A stretch of DNA of 64,000 bases from UMGS1312 sp964631595 (GTDB taxonomy: Bacteria; Bacillota; Clostridia; Oscillospirales; CAG-272), in assembly GCA_964631595.1 (NCBI GenBank), contig CAZVXL010000005.1, positions 33,663 to 97,662 on the forward strand. Direction: 5' to 3'. Below the pieces are notes generated by a model that was not told where the DNA came from, made no database searches, and worked only from the letters and a program-made list of their open reading frames with translations. Made by a program: the position numbers and the translations under genes. Positions 24,824 to 32,898 of this stretch are shown piece after piece (position 1 is the first letter of the stretch; each line of letters starts with the position of its first letter).

Positions 24824-25387
24824 ATGAAACGCTTATATGATGGGCTTGATGAGCGATGTGTCAGCGTTTGCTTTACGGGACATCGCACTATCCCGAGCGG
24901 AGACGACGGGAAACGGCTCATGGGCATGGTCGATGCCATGATAGCCGCCGCCGTATCCCACGGCTATCGGCATTTTATAACAGGCGGCGCGGTGGGCTTC
25001 GATACGCTTGCGGCGTGCCGCGTGGCGGTGGCGAAAAAGCGTATTCCGGAGATATATATGCACCTTGCGCTGCCGTGCCGAAATCAGACGGAAAAGTGGA
25101 AGCGCACCGAGGATATCGCTCTTTACAAGCGACTGCTTGCCGTCGCGGACAGAGTGGATTACATATCCGATTTCTATACAAGCTCATGTATGCTTGAGAG
25201 AAATCGCTATATGGTGGACAGAAGCGGGCTGTGCATCGCGTACTGTACCAAAAGCACGGGTGGCTCTGCCTATACACTGAGATATGCCGCAAGCGCGGGG
25301 ATCGGGATAATAAATCTCGGAGAGAATTCGTATTCGGTGACGGAATTTGATAAATTCCGCCTCACCGCCGAGCGCGGCTCCGAATAA
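24824..25387 (+). CDS. SLOG family (YpsA/DUF1273-like) protein
   Basis: 187 residues with SVCFTGHRTIP near the start, ITGGAVGFDTLAACRVAV (a nucleotide-binding GGA.GFD loop), and CMLERNRYMVDRSGLCIAYC. This pattern places it in the SLOG/DUF1273 superfamily, thought to bind nucleotide-derived ligands. The specific function is unknown. It begins directly after the uppP stop with no gap, so it is co-translated or reinitiated. It is the last gene of the rnj unit; a bidirectional terminator follows. Confidence 0.85.
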   Translation: MKRLYDGLDERCVSVCFTGHRTIPSGDDGKRLMGMVDAMIAAAVSHGYRHFITGGAVGFDTLAACRVAVAKKRIPEIYMHLALPCRNQTEKWKRTEDIALYKRLLAVADRVDYISDFYTSSCMLERNRYMVDRSGLCIAYCTKSTGGSAYTLRYAASAGIGIINLGENSYSVTEFDKFRLTAERGSE

Positions 25388-25390
25388 AAA

Positions 25391-25418
25391 AGGCTGTGAA
25401 GGATATCCTTCACAGCCT
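25391..25418. terminator. Bidirectional terminator between the SLOG gene and the DUF4091 gene
   Basis: Stem aggctgtgaagg (25391-25402) / ccttcacagcct (25407-25418), loop atat, with A run on the left and T-rich sequence on the right. It serves both convergent genes. Confidence 0.92.
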
Positions 25419-25423
25419 TTCTC

Positions 25424-27508
25424 TTATTTCTCTGCGCTCATGATGAGCTTTGCAAGCTCGGACTTAGCCGCCTCAATTACCTTGGAATCGTCGGTGTATT
25501 TGGTGATTCCGGTGGTGACGGTGGAGAGTATCTCGTTTACCGCCTCCTTGCCGCACAGCTTTTCCGCCATGGTGAGGTATTCGAAATCCTCAATACCGTC
25601 GCGGATGTACTCCATGCGGATCGAGCCGATGGGGCCGTTGATACCGAAGCGGTAGCCGGAATAGATGAGCAGTCCGTCTCCGCTGTAGAAATCGTTGTCG
25701 GAGGTGCGCCACTCCGAGCCGTCCCAGTAGTTTACAGCCCAGTACAGACAGCCGTCTACTCCGAACATATACTGCTGCCAGAACAGCGCTCTTGATGCCT
25801 CGCCCTGATAGTTTGTGAAGAAGTTTGCGAACGGTGCCTGCGGCAGAACGCATACGTACCACCACAGCTCATCGCCGGCCTCCTTGTAGGCGGAGAATCT
25901 GTCGGCACCGATGCCGTACTTGTTTACCGAGTCAACACCGAGAGAGGTCGCTCTTACGGTGCTGAAGAAAATGCCGTTAACAAGCGAGCGCTCGGCAAAG
26001 AAGGAGGATATGGGGCACCAGAGATTTGTGAGCTCGGATACTACCTCCACCTGATCTCTCTCACCGTACCACGGATTGCTGCAAATGGGAGTTACGTGGC
26101 GCGAGCCGGGGAACAGGCGCTCAAGACGGTTGTGTGCGTATTTCAGCTCGGTTATCTGAGACTGATTGGAGGGCTCATCGACGTAATAGAAGTACGCCTT
26201 CTTCTTCCAGTTTTCGTTGTCGCCGTATTTCTCGTAAAGTCCGGAGATCTCATCGTCGGTCAGCTGATCGAAGATAGCCTGACAGCCGTCAACGCAGAAG
26301 CTGCTGACTCTCGGATCGTTTATGTACTCATCGACTCTGGGATCGTTGAAATCATAGGGCATATGGTAGGCGGAGATGCGGTTCTCCAGCATATACTCAT
26401 AGTAGTTTTTGTAGAGCTGAGCATCGTCGCCCTCGTACAGCTTGTGAGTGGTGTAGACCGTGTACCAGCTCAGACCGAAGGCGGTGGCGCAGGAGGATTC
26501 GTCGGGGAGGGTCATATCCCACACCTCGGCGTAGACCTTGGCGACCTTTACGACCTCACCGTCGGCATTTGTGACGGTGACCTTGGACTCGTAGAGTCCC
26601 GCCTCGGCATCCTTGCCTGCCTTAGCCTTGAGAAGGAAGCCCTGCGAATAGCCGTCCTTGATATCGAACTGCGAGAGGGGGATCATTGCATCGGGGAACT
26701 GCACCTTGTAGTTCGGGTTCTTGACAGACTCGGTGGATACGTAGTGGTGCATTGTCATTTCGGTTTCGAGAGAGCCGCCGACACCGTTTTCAAACGGGGT
26801 GAAGGCGATGCTCAGATCGGAGTGACCGTTCTCGGAGGCGAGATATATCTGGCAGGATTCGATCTCGTTCTTCGCCATTGACATACGCAGTGTGGCGGAG
26901 GTGCCGATATCGGTGCTTCTGCGGTCGAGCTTCTGCATATTGTCGAGAACGGACAGCGCAAGCGTCTCGTCCTCGTGCTCGGCAACGAGCCTCTCCTCAC
27001 TGTACGTGACATCGAATATTCCGATATGGATATCCCAATCCGCGATGTATTTGAGAAGGAGCGAGGCATCCTCAAGCTCCACCTTGCCGTTGAGATCGGC
27101 ATCTGCGGCGGGCACGTGGATATCGGGCTCCCAGCCCGCGATGTACTTGAGTATTCCGATAACGTCGGGGAGGTCGATCTTTCCGTTTCCTACGGTATCG
27201 CCCGTTACCGCGCAGGTGAGGGACTCTCCGTTAAGTGTGACGGTACAGCCGGAGCTGACCTTGTCTGCATCACCGAGCTCCGTCGAGCCGAGGCTGACGG
27301 TCACGCCGTCGGATACGAACTGCGCCGCAAGCTCTGCGGCGGTCATGCCGATCGGAATACGGCTGACATATGCGGAATCCTCGATGAGGGTGAGCTTTGA
27401 GGTATCCTTGAGCGCAAGAGGAGCCGAACCCCGTGCACTGTCGGCACACACGCCAGTGACACCGAACAGCATTGCGGCACAAAGGAAAAATGATAAAATA
27501 CGTCTCAT
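25424..27508 (-). CDS. Secreted DUF4091 protein with dockerin-like repeats
   Basis: 694 residues from ATG at 27508, preceded by AAAGGA; the frame extends upstream but lacks a start site. Signal peptide MRRILSFFLCAAMLFGVTGVCA. Residues ~95-165 contain two calcium-loop repeats (VGNGKIDLPDVIGILKYIAGW and DADLNGKVELEDASLLLKYIADW), i.e. a type I dockerin-like module. The C-terminal ~450 residues match DUF4091 glycoside-hydrolase-like barrels (YYVDEPSNQSQ, CLYWAVNYWDG, GPIGSIRMEYIRDGIEDFEYL). It is probably an exported glycan-active protein, with a dockerin that could bind a cohesin. It is a single-gene unit between a terminator and a clear promoter. Confidence 0.85.
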   Translation of the reverse strand: MRRILSFFLCAAMLFGVTGVCADSARGSAPLALKDTSKLTLIEDSAYVSRIPIGMTAAELAAQFVSDGVTVSLGSTELGDADKVSSGCTVTLNGESLTCAVTGDTVGNGKIDLPDVIGILKYIAGWEPDIHVPAADADLNGKVELEDASLLLKYIADWDIHIGIFDVTYSEERLVAEHEDETLALSVLDNMQKLDRRSTDIGTSATLRMSMAKNEIESCQIYLASENGHSDLSIAFTPFENGVGGSLETEMTMHHYVSTESVKNPNYKVQFPDAMIPLSQFDIKDGYSQGFLLKAKAGKDAEAGLYESKVTVTNADGEVVKVAKVYAEVWDMTLPDESSCATAFGLSWYTVYTTHKLYEGDDAQLYKNYYEYMLENRISAYHMPYDFNDPRVDEYINDPRVSSFCVDGCQAIFDQLTDDEISGLYEKYGDNENWKKKAYFYYVDEPSNQSQITELKYAHNRLERLFPGSRHVTPICSNPWYGERDQVEVVSELTNLWCPISSFFAERSLVNGIFFSTVRATSLGVDSVNKYGIGADRFSAYKEAGDELWWYVCVLPQAPFANFFTNYQGEASRALFWQQYMFGVDGCLYWAVNYWDGSEWRTSDNDFYSGDGLLIYSGYRFGINGPIGSIRMEYIRDGIEDFEYLTMAEKLCGKEAVNEILSTVTTGITKYTDDSKVIEAAKSELAKLIMSAEK

Positions 27509-27550
27509 GTGTTTTGTCCTTTCGTGTATTTTGCGAGTTTGTACGGATAT

Positions 27551-27579
27551 ATTATACAGGATTTTATGAAATAAAACAA
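27551..27579 (-). promoter_or_regulatory. Promoter of the DUF4091 gene
   Basis: Minus strand TTGTTT (27574-27579), 17-nt spacer, TATAAT (27551-27556), about 43 nt upstream of the start at 27508. Confidence 0.8.
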
Positions 27580-27670
27580 GAGCTATACCGAATTTGGCGT
27601 GTATTATGAGTCGGAGAGGGCGAAACGGCTCGTGCGCGGCGGCATTTGTCTCAAAATATTTCCCAAAATG

Positions 27671-27699
27671 TTGCATATTGGAATACTTTGTGATAAAAT
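27671..27699 (+). promoter_or_regulatory. Promoter of ackA
   Basis: TTGCAT (27671-27676), 17-nt spacer, TAAAAT (27694-27699), ~50 nt before ATG 27748. Confidence 0.75.
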
Positions 27700-27747
27700 T
27701 ATCATGTATGCAAATTATTATCTTACATAAAGGGAAGGAAAAAGCAA

Positions 27748-28950
27748 ATGAAAATTCTTGTTATCAACGCGGGAAGCTCCTCTATCAAGTATCAGCTTAT
27801 TGATATGACGGATGAGTCTGTTCTTGCAAAGGGTATGTGCGACCGCATCGGAATCGAGGGAGGCAGCTTTAAGCATAAGGCTATCGGCAAGGATGAGTAC
27901 AAGATACCCGTGCAGATGGCAAACCACGGCGAGGCGATTAAGCTTGTGACGGAAGCGCTTGTATCTCCCGAGCACGGCGTGATCTCCTCCATGAGCGAGA
28001 TCTCGGCTGTCGGTCACCGCGTGCTTCACGGCGGTGAGAAGTTCTCCGGCTCGGTCATCATCAATGATGACGTTATCGCGGCTATCGAGGAGTGCTGTGA
28101 GCTCGGCCCGCTCCACAATCCCCACAATCTGACGGGAATCCGCGCCTGCGAGGCTATCATGGGCAATATTCCTCAGGTCGCCGTATTCGATACCGGCTTC
28201 CACCAGACAATGCCCGATTACGCATATCTCTATGCTCTGCCCTATGAGTATTACGAGAAGTACGGCATACGCCGCTACGGCTTCCACGGAACCTCTCACA
28301 GATATGTGACCCTGCGCTCCGCGGCTGTGCTCGGCAAAAAGCCCGAGGATATAAAGCTTGTGACCTGCCATCTCGGAAACGGCTCCTCTATTGCCGCAGT
28401 TGACGGCGGTAAGTGCCTTGATACCACGATGGGAGTTACTCCTCTTGAGGGAATCATGATGGGAACGCGCTGCGGCTCCATCGACCCCGCGATTGTTCCC
28501 CTGATAATGGAGAAGGAGGGACTTTCTCCCAAGGAGATCGACACGGTGATGAACAAGAAGTCCGGTATTCTCGGCGTGTCTCAGAAGACGAGCGATAACA
28601 GAGATATCGAGCAGGGAGCAAAGGACGGAGATCCCCGTTGCCAGCTTATCGAGTCCATGATCTGCCACCAGCTTGTCAAGTACATCGGCGGATATGCCGC
28701 AGCAATGGGCGGTATCGACGCGATAGCCTTCGCCGGCGGTATCGGTGAGAACAATCCCCATTACCGCGCAAGAGTTGCCGAAAAGCTGGCGTTCCTCGGC
28801 TGCGCCATTGATCCCGAGAAGAATAAGCTTCGCGGCGAGGAGATAGATATCTCCACTCCCGATGCGAAGGTCAGAATGCTCGTTATCCCCACAAACGAGG
28901 AGCTTATGATCGCAAAGGATACCTACGAGCTTACACGTGAGCTTGTTTGA
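27748..28950 (+). CDS. ackA: Acetate kinase
   Basis: 400 residues, the standard length. It converts acetyl phosphate and ADP to acetate and ATP, the energy-yielding end of acetate fermentation. Typical blocks: MKILVINAGSSSIKYQL at the start, GHRVLHGGEKFS, FDTGFHQTMP, GFHGTSHRYV, CHLGNGSSIAAV, GLMMGTR-like MMGTRCGSIDP and FAGGIGENNP. No phosphotransacetylase gene is adjacent. AAGGAAGGAA precedes ATG 27748. A sugar-enzyme-like barrel protein begins 8 nt after its stop. Confidence 0.97.
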   Translation: MKILVINAGSSSIKYQLIDMTDESVLAKGMCDRIGIEGGSFKHKAIGKDEYKIPVQMANHGEAIKLVTEALVSPEHGVISSMSEISAVGHRVLHGGEKFSGSVIINDDVIAAIEECCELGPLHNPHNLTGIRACEAIMGNIPQVAVFDTGFHQTMPDYAYLYALPYEYYEKYGIRRYGFHGTSHRYVTLRSAAVLGKKPEDIKLVTCHLGNGSSIAAVDGGKCLDTTMGVTPLEGIMMGTRCGSIDPAIVPLIMEKEGLSPKEIDTVMNKKSGILGVSQKTSDNRDIEQGAKDGDPRCQLIESMICHQLVKYIGGYAAAMGGIDAIAFAGGIGENNPHYRARVAEKLAFLGCAIDPEKNKLRGEEIDISTPDAKVRMLVIPTNEELMIAKDTYELTRELV

Positions 28951-28958
28951 GGAAAGAT

Positions 28959-30689
28959 ATGAAGAAATACAGTGTAAATGATCCTTGGATAGGCAAGAGA
29001 GAGCCGATCGTGTGCCTCTGGAAGCCCGATTATAACCGCGGCTTCGTATCCAATATGAATACCTCTCTGCTTGTCGATTTCATGTGCTTTTCCGACCGTC
29101 AGCTTGAGGAATACGCGCTGATGATGAAGGCGTGCGGCTTTACTGGCGTTCAGGTCACGGATATCTGCGCCGCTTGGAGAGCCTCCGGCTCACCGGAATT
29201 TGTCCATGACAGATTAAAGGTGTTTGCAAATGCGCTCCACAAGCACGGCATGGAGTTTACTCTCTGGGCGTGGGCGGCGGAGTTCAGCGGACACGGCTGG
29301 CACGATGACGATGCGGCATACTGCCCCGAGGACGGCAAGCGCGCCATCGACGACCCCAAGGTGAGAGCCTTCTTTGAGAAATACTACGATATTTACGCGG
29401 AGATGGCGCCGTATACGGATCGCGTGATCGCGCATTACTACGATCCGGGCAATCTGCCCACCATGGACGATGTTATCGATTTTCTGCGGCTCTTTGCGGA
29501 TAAATTCAAGGCGGCAAATCCGAATGTCAAGATAGGCGTGGATACGTGGGGCAGTCCGCCGGACTTCCCCGACAGGCTCGTTGAGGCGGGCTTTGAGGAT
29601 ATCATGCTCATGGAGCTGCCCTTCCTCCCGAACTGGAGCGAGGAGGGCAAGCGCGAGCGCTTCAGAAGCGGAGTAAAGAAGCTCGGCTGTGAGCTCGGCT
29701 CATGGGGCTGGTATACCTGCGAATACGAGATAGATCAGCACGCGATGATGTGCGTGAACAACAGAGTCCTGTCCGACGTTTACAGACAGGTAAGAGAGCA
29801 GGGAGACCACGTGATGGTGCCCTCGTATTGGAGCGAAATGGATTCGTACCACGTGCTGAACTTCTTTTCGCTGTATGCGGCGGGACATCTTCTGACAGAT
29901 CCCGATGACGATCCGGACAGACTTCTCCTTGAGAGTGCGGCGGCAATAGCGGGTGATGCGGATGCCGAGGCGTTCATGTATGTTCTTGAGCTGATACGCG
30001 ATGCGCGCTCCGGCGATTCGTGGGCTACGTATTGGTGGCAGCATGAGGGCGGAAAGTACAATATGCTTCATGCCGACAATGCGGAGGAGATCCTTGAGAG
30101 AGGCACAAGGGCTGCGCAGATCCTTGAGGAGCTTGTGGGCAAACGGCTTGACTCTGCGAAGATACACTTCCCGATAAAGCCGTGGCAGCTTATGAAGCTC
30201 ATACAGCCGCACGTCGATCAGATAGTAAAGTACGCAGAGTTCCGCATCGGCTTCAAGAAGCTTGAAGAAATGTACGCCGCCGAGGGCGATACCGAGGGCG
30301 TGCGCGCATATCTTGCGGAGCTGTGGGAGCCTGTTCCCGAGCACAACTGCATTATCGGACTTTGGGGACAGCCCGAGTCCATCGAGCAGTTCAAGACTCT
30401 TGAGGAGTTCTCAAAGAGGACCGGCATTCCCGTGCCGTCTGTCGGCTGGAGAGATTTTGCGTACAAGCGCAGGATCGTTGACTACCTTGCCTCGATTTCG
30501 AGGCAGAAGGCGGGAGAGAAGGCGTTCTTTGATGAGTTCTACTATGAGGCGGGCTACGCCTTCGGCGGCTTTGATGAAACGCGCCGACTTGTTGATGAGC
30601 TTGTACGCGACGGTGTCCTTATAAAAAGAGAGGACGGCAACGTGGCACTGGCGGAGCCCTCGGCAACGAGGTTCGATTTCAACATATAG
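28959..30689 (+). CDS. Unrecognised TIM-barrel-like protein, possible glycoside hydrolase
   Basis: 576 residues from ATG 28959 (GAGGAAAG just upstream; a TTG at 28947 overlaps the ackA stop). No signal peptide, so cytoplasmic. The N-terminal ~300 residues read like a (beta/alpha)8 barrel of a glycoside hydrolase: DFMCFSDRQLEEYALMMKACGFTGVQVTD, MEFTLWAWAAEFSGHGW, VIAHYYDPGNLP, IGVDTWGSPPDFPDRL and CELGSWGWYTCEYE. The C-terminal half is helical. I do not recognise a numbered family. It is closely coupled to ackA, possibly feeding fermentable sugar. The catalytic acids cannot be assigned. Confidence 0.6.
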   Translation: MKKYSVNDPWIGKREPIVCLWKPDYNRGFVSNMNTSLLVDFMCFSDRQLEEYALMMKACGFTGVQVTDICAAWRASGSPEFVHDRLKVFANALHKHGMEFTLWAWAAEFSGHGWHDDDAAYCPEDGKRAIDDPKVRAFFEKYYDIYAEMAPYTDRVIAHYYDPGNLPTMDDVIDFLRLFADKFKAANPNVKIGVDTWGSPPDFPDRLVEAGFEDIMLMELPFLPNWSEEGKRERFRSGVKKLGCELGSWGWYTCEYEIDQHAMMCVNNRVLSDVYRQVREQGDHVMVPSYWSEMDSYHVLNFFSLYAAGHLLTDPDDDPDRLLLESAAAIAGDADAEAFMYVLELIRDARSGDSWATYWWQHEGGKYNMLHADNAEEILERGTRAAQILEELVGKRLDSAKIHFPIKPWQLMKLIQPHVDQIVKYAEFRIGFKKLEEMYAAEGDTEGVRAYLAELWEPVPEHNCIIGLWGQPESIEQFKTLEEFSKRTGIPVPSVGWRDFAYKRRIVDYLASISRQKAGEKAFFDEFYYEAGYAFGGFDETRRLVDELVRDGVLIKREDGNVALAEPSATRFDFNI

Positions 30690-30722
30690 TCCGAAAATCT
30701 CTTACAAATTTTGCCAAAGGGC

Positions 30723-30751
30723 TTGATTTTACCTCACCGTAGGGGTACAAT
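30723..30751 (+). promoter_or_regulatory. Promoter of the DUF1080 gene
   Basis: TTGATT (30723-30728), 17-nt spacer, TACAAT (30746-30751), ~36 nt before ATG 30788. Confidence 0.75.
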
Positions 30752-30787
30752 TATTATACTACTTTTCTCACAGAGAGGATATGTGAA

Positions 30788-31381
30788 ATGAATAAGGAAA
30801 AAGTTATTCTTTTTGACGGTACGAATCTTGACGGCTGGACCTCCAGATGGTCCAAGGGCGCTCCCAACTGGGTGATAGCCGACGGTGCCGTTACGGTAGG
30901 AAACGAGGACATCGTTTCCAATTACGAGTTCGGTGATGCTCACATTCACGTGGAGTTCAAGACTCCCGATATGCCCGAGCATTGGGGACAGGAAAAGGGT
31001 AACAGCGGTGTGTACGTACACGGCTGCTACGAGGTTCAGGTGCTTGATTCCTTCCATGTTAAGGAGCCTCTTAACAACGATTGCTCCGGAATCTATTCCA
31101 TCTATGCACCTCTGTGCAATGCCTGCAAGCCCGCCGAGGTATGGCAGACCTACGACATCATTCTCCGCGCACCCCGCTTTAACGCTTACGGCGAGATCAG
31201 CGAGGATACGAGAATGACCGTTATCCAGAACGGTATAGTCGTACACAACAACATCGTGCTTCCCAGCGTAACTCCCGGCGGTATAACCGGTGAGAAGCGC
31301 GTTGCAAGAGGCCCCCTGATGCTTCAGGATCACGGAAATGCCGTATCCTTCAGAAACATCTGGGTAATGCCCTTGGACTGA
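30788..31381 (+). CDS. DUF1080 / 3-keto-disaccharide hydrolase family protein
   Basis: 197 residues, a single LamG-like jelly-roll. The family pattern is clear: ILFDGTNLDGWTSRW at the start, WVIADGAVTVGNEDIVSNYEFGDAHIHVEFK, NSGVYVHGCYEVQVLDSF, CSGIYSIYAP and MLQDHGNAVSFRNIWVMPL. Members bind or hydrolyse glycans, and some act on 3-keto-sugars made by Gfo/Idh/MocA enzymes. No signal peptide is present, so it appears cytoplasmic, unlike many secreted homologues. It has its own promoter and a good terminator. Confidence 0.88.
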   Translation: MNKEKVILFDGTNLDGWTSRWSKGAPNWVIADGAVTVGNEDIVSNYEFGDAHIHVEFKTPDMPEHWGQEKGNSGVYVHGCYEVQVLDSFHVKEPLNNDCSGIYSIYAPLCNACKPAEVWQTYDIILRAPRFNAYGEISEDTRMTVIQNGIVVHNNIVLPSVTPGGITGEKRVARGPLMLQDHGNAVSFRNIWVMPLD

Positions 31382-31395
31382 TCTGACGTAATATT

Positions 31396-31422
31396 GAAAC
31401 GGGGGCTTTGAGCTCCCGTTTC
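31396..31422 (+). terminator. Rho-independent terminator after the DUF1080 gene
   Basis: Stem gaaacggg (31396-31403) / cccgtttc (31415-31422) with an inner gct/agc extension, followed by TTTTT. Confidence 0.9.
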
Positions 31423-31494
31423 TTTTTGAAATTCGGAAATAACAGCCACGGATGTGGGGAATAATAATACAAATATTCGCAAAAAGGAGCAGCA

Positions 31495-32724
31495 ATGAAA
31501 AAAACCGAGCTGAAAAAATACGCCGCCCTTATCGCACGGACGGGTGCGGGGATCGTGAAGGGCGACAGTGTCGTGATCCAAGCCGAGCTTGATATGCCGG
31601 AGTTTGTCGAGATGCTTACCTGCGAGTGCTATCGCGCAGGCGCAAAGAAGGTGACGGTCGAGTGGTCTCATCAGCCACTGCAGAAGCTTCATGTGAGATA
31701 CAGGAGCCAAGAGGTTCTCGGAAGTCTTGAGGATTGGGAGGTCGAAAAGTGGCGTTGCCGCGCAAAGACCCTTCCCGTAATGATATATCTGCTCTCCGAG
31801 GATCCCGACGGACTTCGCGGAATGAATCAGGAGAAGAATTCCAAGGCATCGCAGTCGCGCTTCAAGGTGATAAAGCCCATTCGCGATGAGATGGAGAATA
31901 AGTACAAGTGGTGCATCGCCGCCGTGCCGGGCGTGAAGTGGGCAAGGAAAATGTTCCCCGACGTGACCGCGCGCCGCGCCGTCGAGCTGCTGTGGCAGGC
32001 GATCCTTGATACCTGCAGGGTCACAGACGATCCGATGGCGGAGTGGGACAGGCACAACAGGGAGCTTGCCGGCAGATGCGACTATCTGAACGGGCTCGGC
32101 GTCGAGAGCCTTGAATACAGCTCCTCAAACGGAACCCACCTCACCGTCGGAATGATCCCGAACTGCCTGTTCATGGGCGGCGGAGAGTACACTCTCGGCG
32201 GAGAATTCTTCAATCCGAATCTCCCCACCGAGGAGGTGTTCATCACACCGATGCGCGGCAAGGCGGACGGTATCGTATACGCGACAAAGCCGCTCTCAAG
32301 CAGAGGCGAGCTTATTGAGGATTTCAGTATTCGCTTCGAGAACGGAAAGGCGGTCGAGGTCAAAGCCCAAAAGGGCGAGGCGCTCCTCCGCGAGCTGATC
32401 TCAATGGACGAGGGCGCGGCGTATCTTGGCGAATGTGCCCTTGTGCCGTACGATTCCCCGATAAACAATTCGGGACTTCTGTTCTACAATACGCTGTTTG
32501 ATGAGAACGCCTGCTGTCACCTTGCTCTCGGCAACGGATTCTCAAATTGCCTGAAGAATTACGAGAGCATGAGCCTTGAGGAGTGCCGTGAGGCGGGGGT
32601 CAACGATTCCATGATCCACGTCGATTTCATGATGGGCGCGGAGGATCTCTCCGTCATCGCGCATCTCAGAGACGGCGGAAGTGTTGAGATATTCAAAAAC
32701 GGAAACTGGGCGTTTGAGGTGTGA
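31495..32724 (+). CDS. M29 family aminopeptidase
   Basis: 409 residues similar to thermophilic aminopeptidases AmpS/PepS (clan MQ, two metal ions). Visible blocks: KYAALIARTGAGIVKGDSVVIQAELDMPEF at the start, HNRELAGRCDYLN, LEYSSSNGTHLTVGMIP, GGEFFNPNLPTEEVFITPMRGKADGIVYATKPL, LGECALVPYDSPI and the C-terminal VNDSMIHVDFMMGAEDL with metal-site residues. It removes N-terminal amino acids from peptides in the cytoplasm. AAGGAG precedes ATG 31495. A single-gene unit closed by a hairpin at 32749. Confidence 0.92.
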   Translation: MKKTELKKYAALIARTGAGIVKGDSVVIQAELDMPEFVEMLTCECYRAGAKKVTVEWSHQPLQKLHVRYRSQEVLGSLEDWEVEKWRCRAKTLPVMIYLLSEDPDGLRGMNQEKNSKASQSRFKVIKPIRDEMENKYKWCIAAVPGVKWARKMFPDVTARRAVELLWQAILDTCRVTDDPMAEWDRHNRELAGRCDYLNGLGVESLEYSSSNGTHLTVGMIPNCLFMGGGEYTLGGEFFNPNLPTEEVFITPMRGKADGIVYATKPLSSRGELIEDFSIRFENGKAVEVKAQKGEALLRELISMDEGAAYLGECALVPYDSPINNSGLLFYNTLFDENACCHLALGNGFSNCLKNYESMSLEECREAGVNDSMIHVDFMMGAEDLSVIAHLRDGGSVEIFKNGNWAFEV

Positions 32725-32748
32725 GCCCGAGCGATACGCAGTAATATG

Positions 32749-32775
32749 GGGGGGAGCCGCCGTGCGGCTTCCCCC
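32749..32775 (+). terminator. Terminator-like hairpin after the M29 aminopeptidase
   Basis: Stem gggggagccgc / gcggcttcccc (32749-32775, one G-U), loop of three bases. The T run after it is weak. Confidence 0.65.
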
Positions 32776-32793
32776 TTGTGTCTTAATTATGTG

Positions 32794-32822
32794 TTGTTTT
32801 TTCGGCGGCGATATGCTATAAT
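32794..32822 (+). promoter_or_regulatory. Promoter upstream of the PrsA-like lipoprotein gene
   Basis: TTGTTT (32794-32799), 17-nt spacer, TATAAT (32817-32822). Confidence 0.78.
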
Positions 32823-32898
32823 ACACGCATGGAGCCTTGCCGACGGGACGGCGCCCCGAGCGCCGCTGCGCGGTTTATCATAAAGTTAGGAGATGGCT

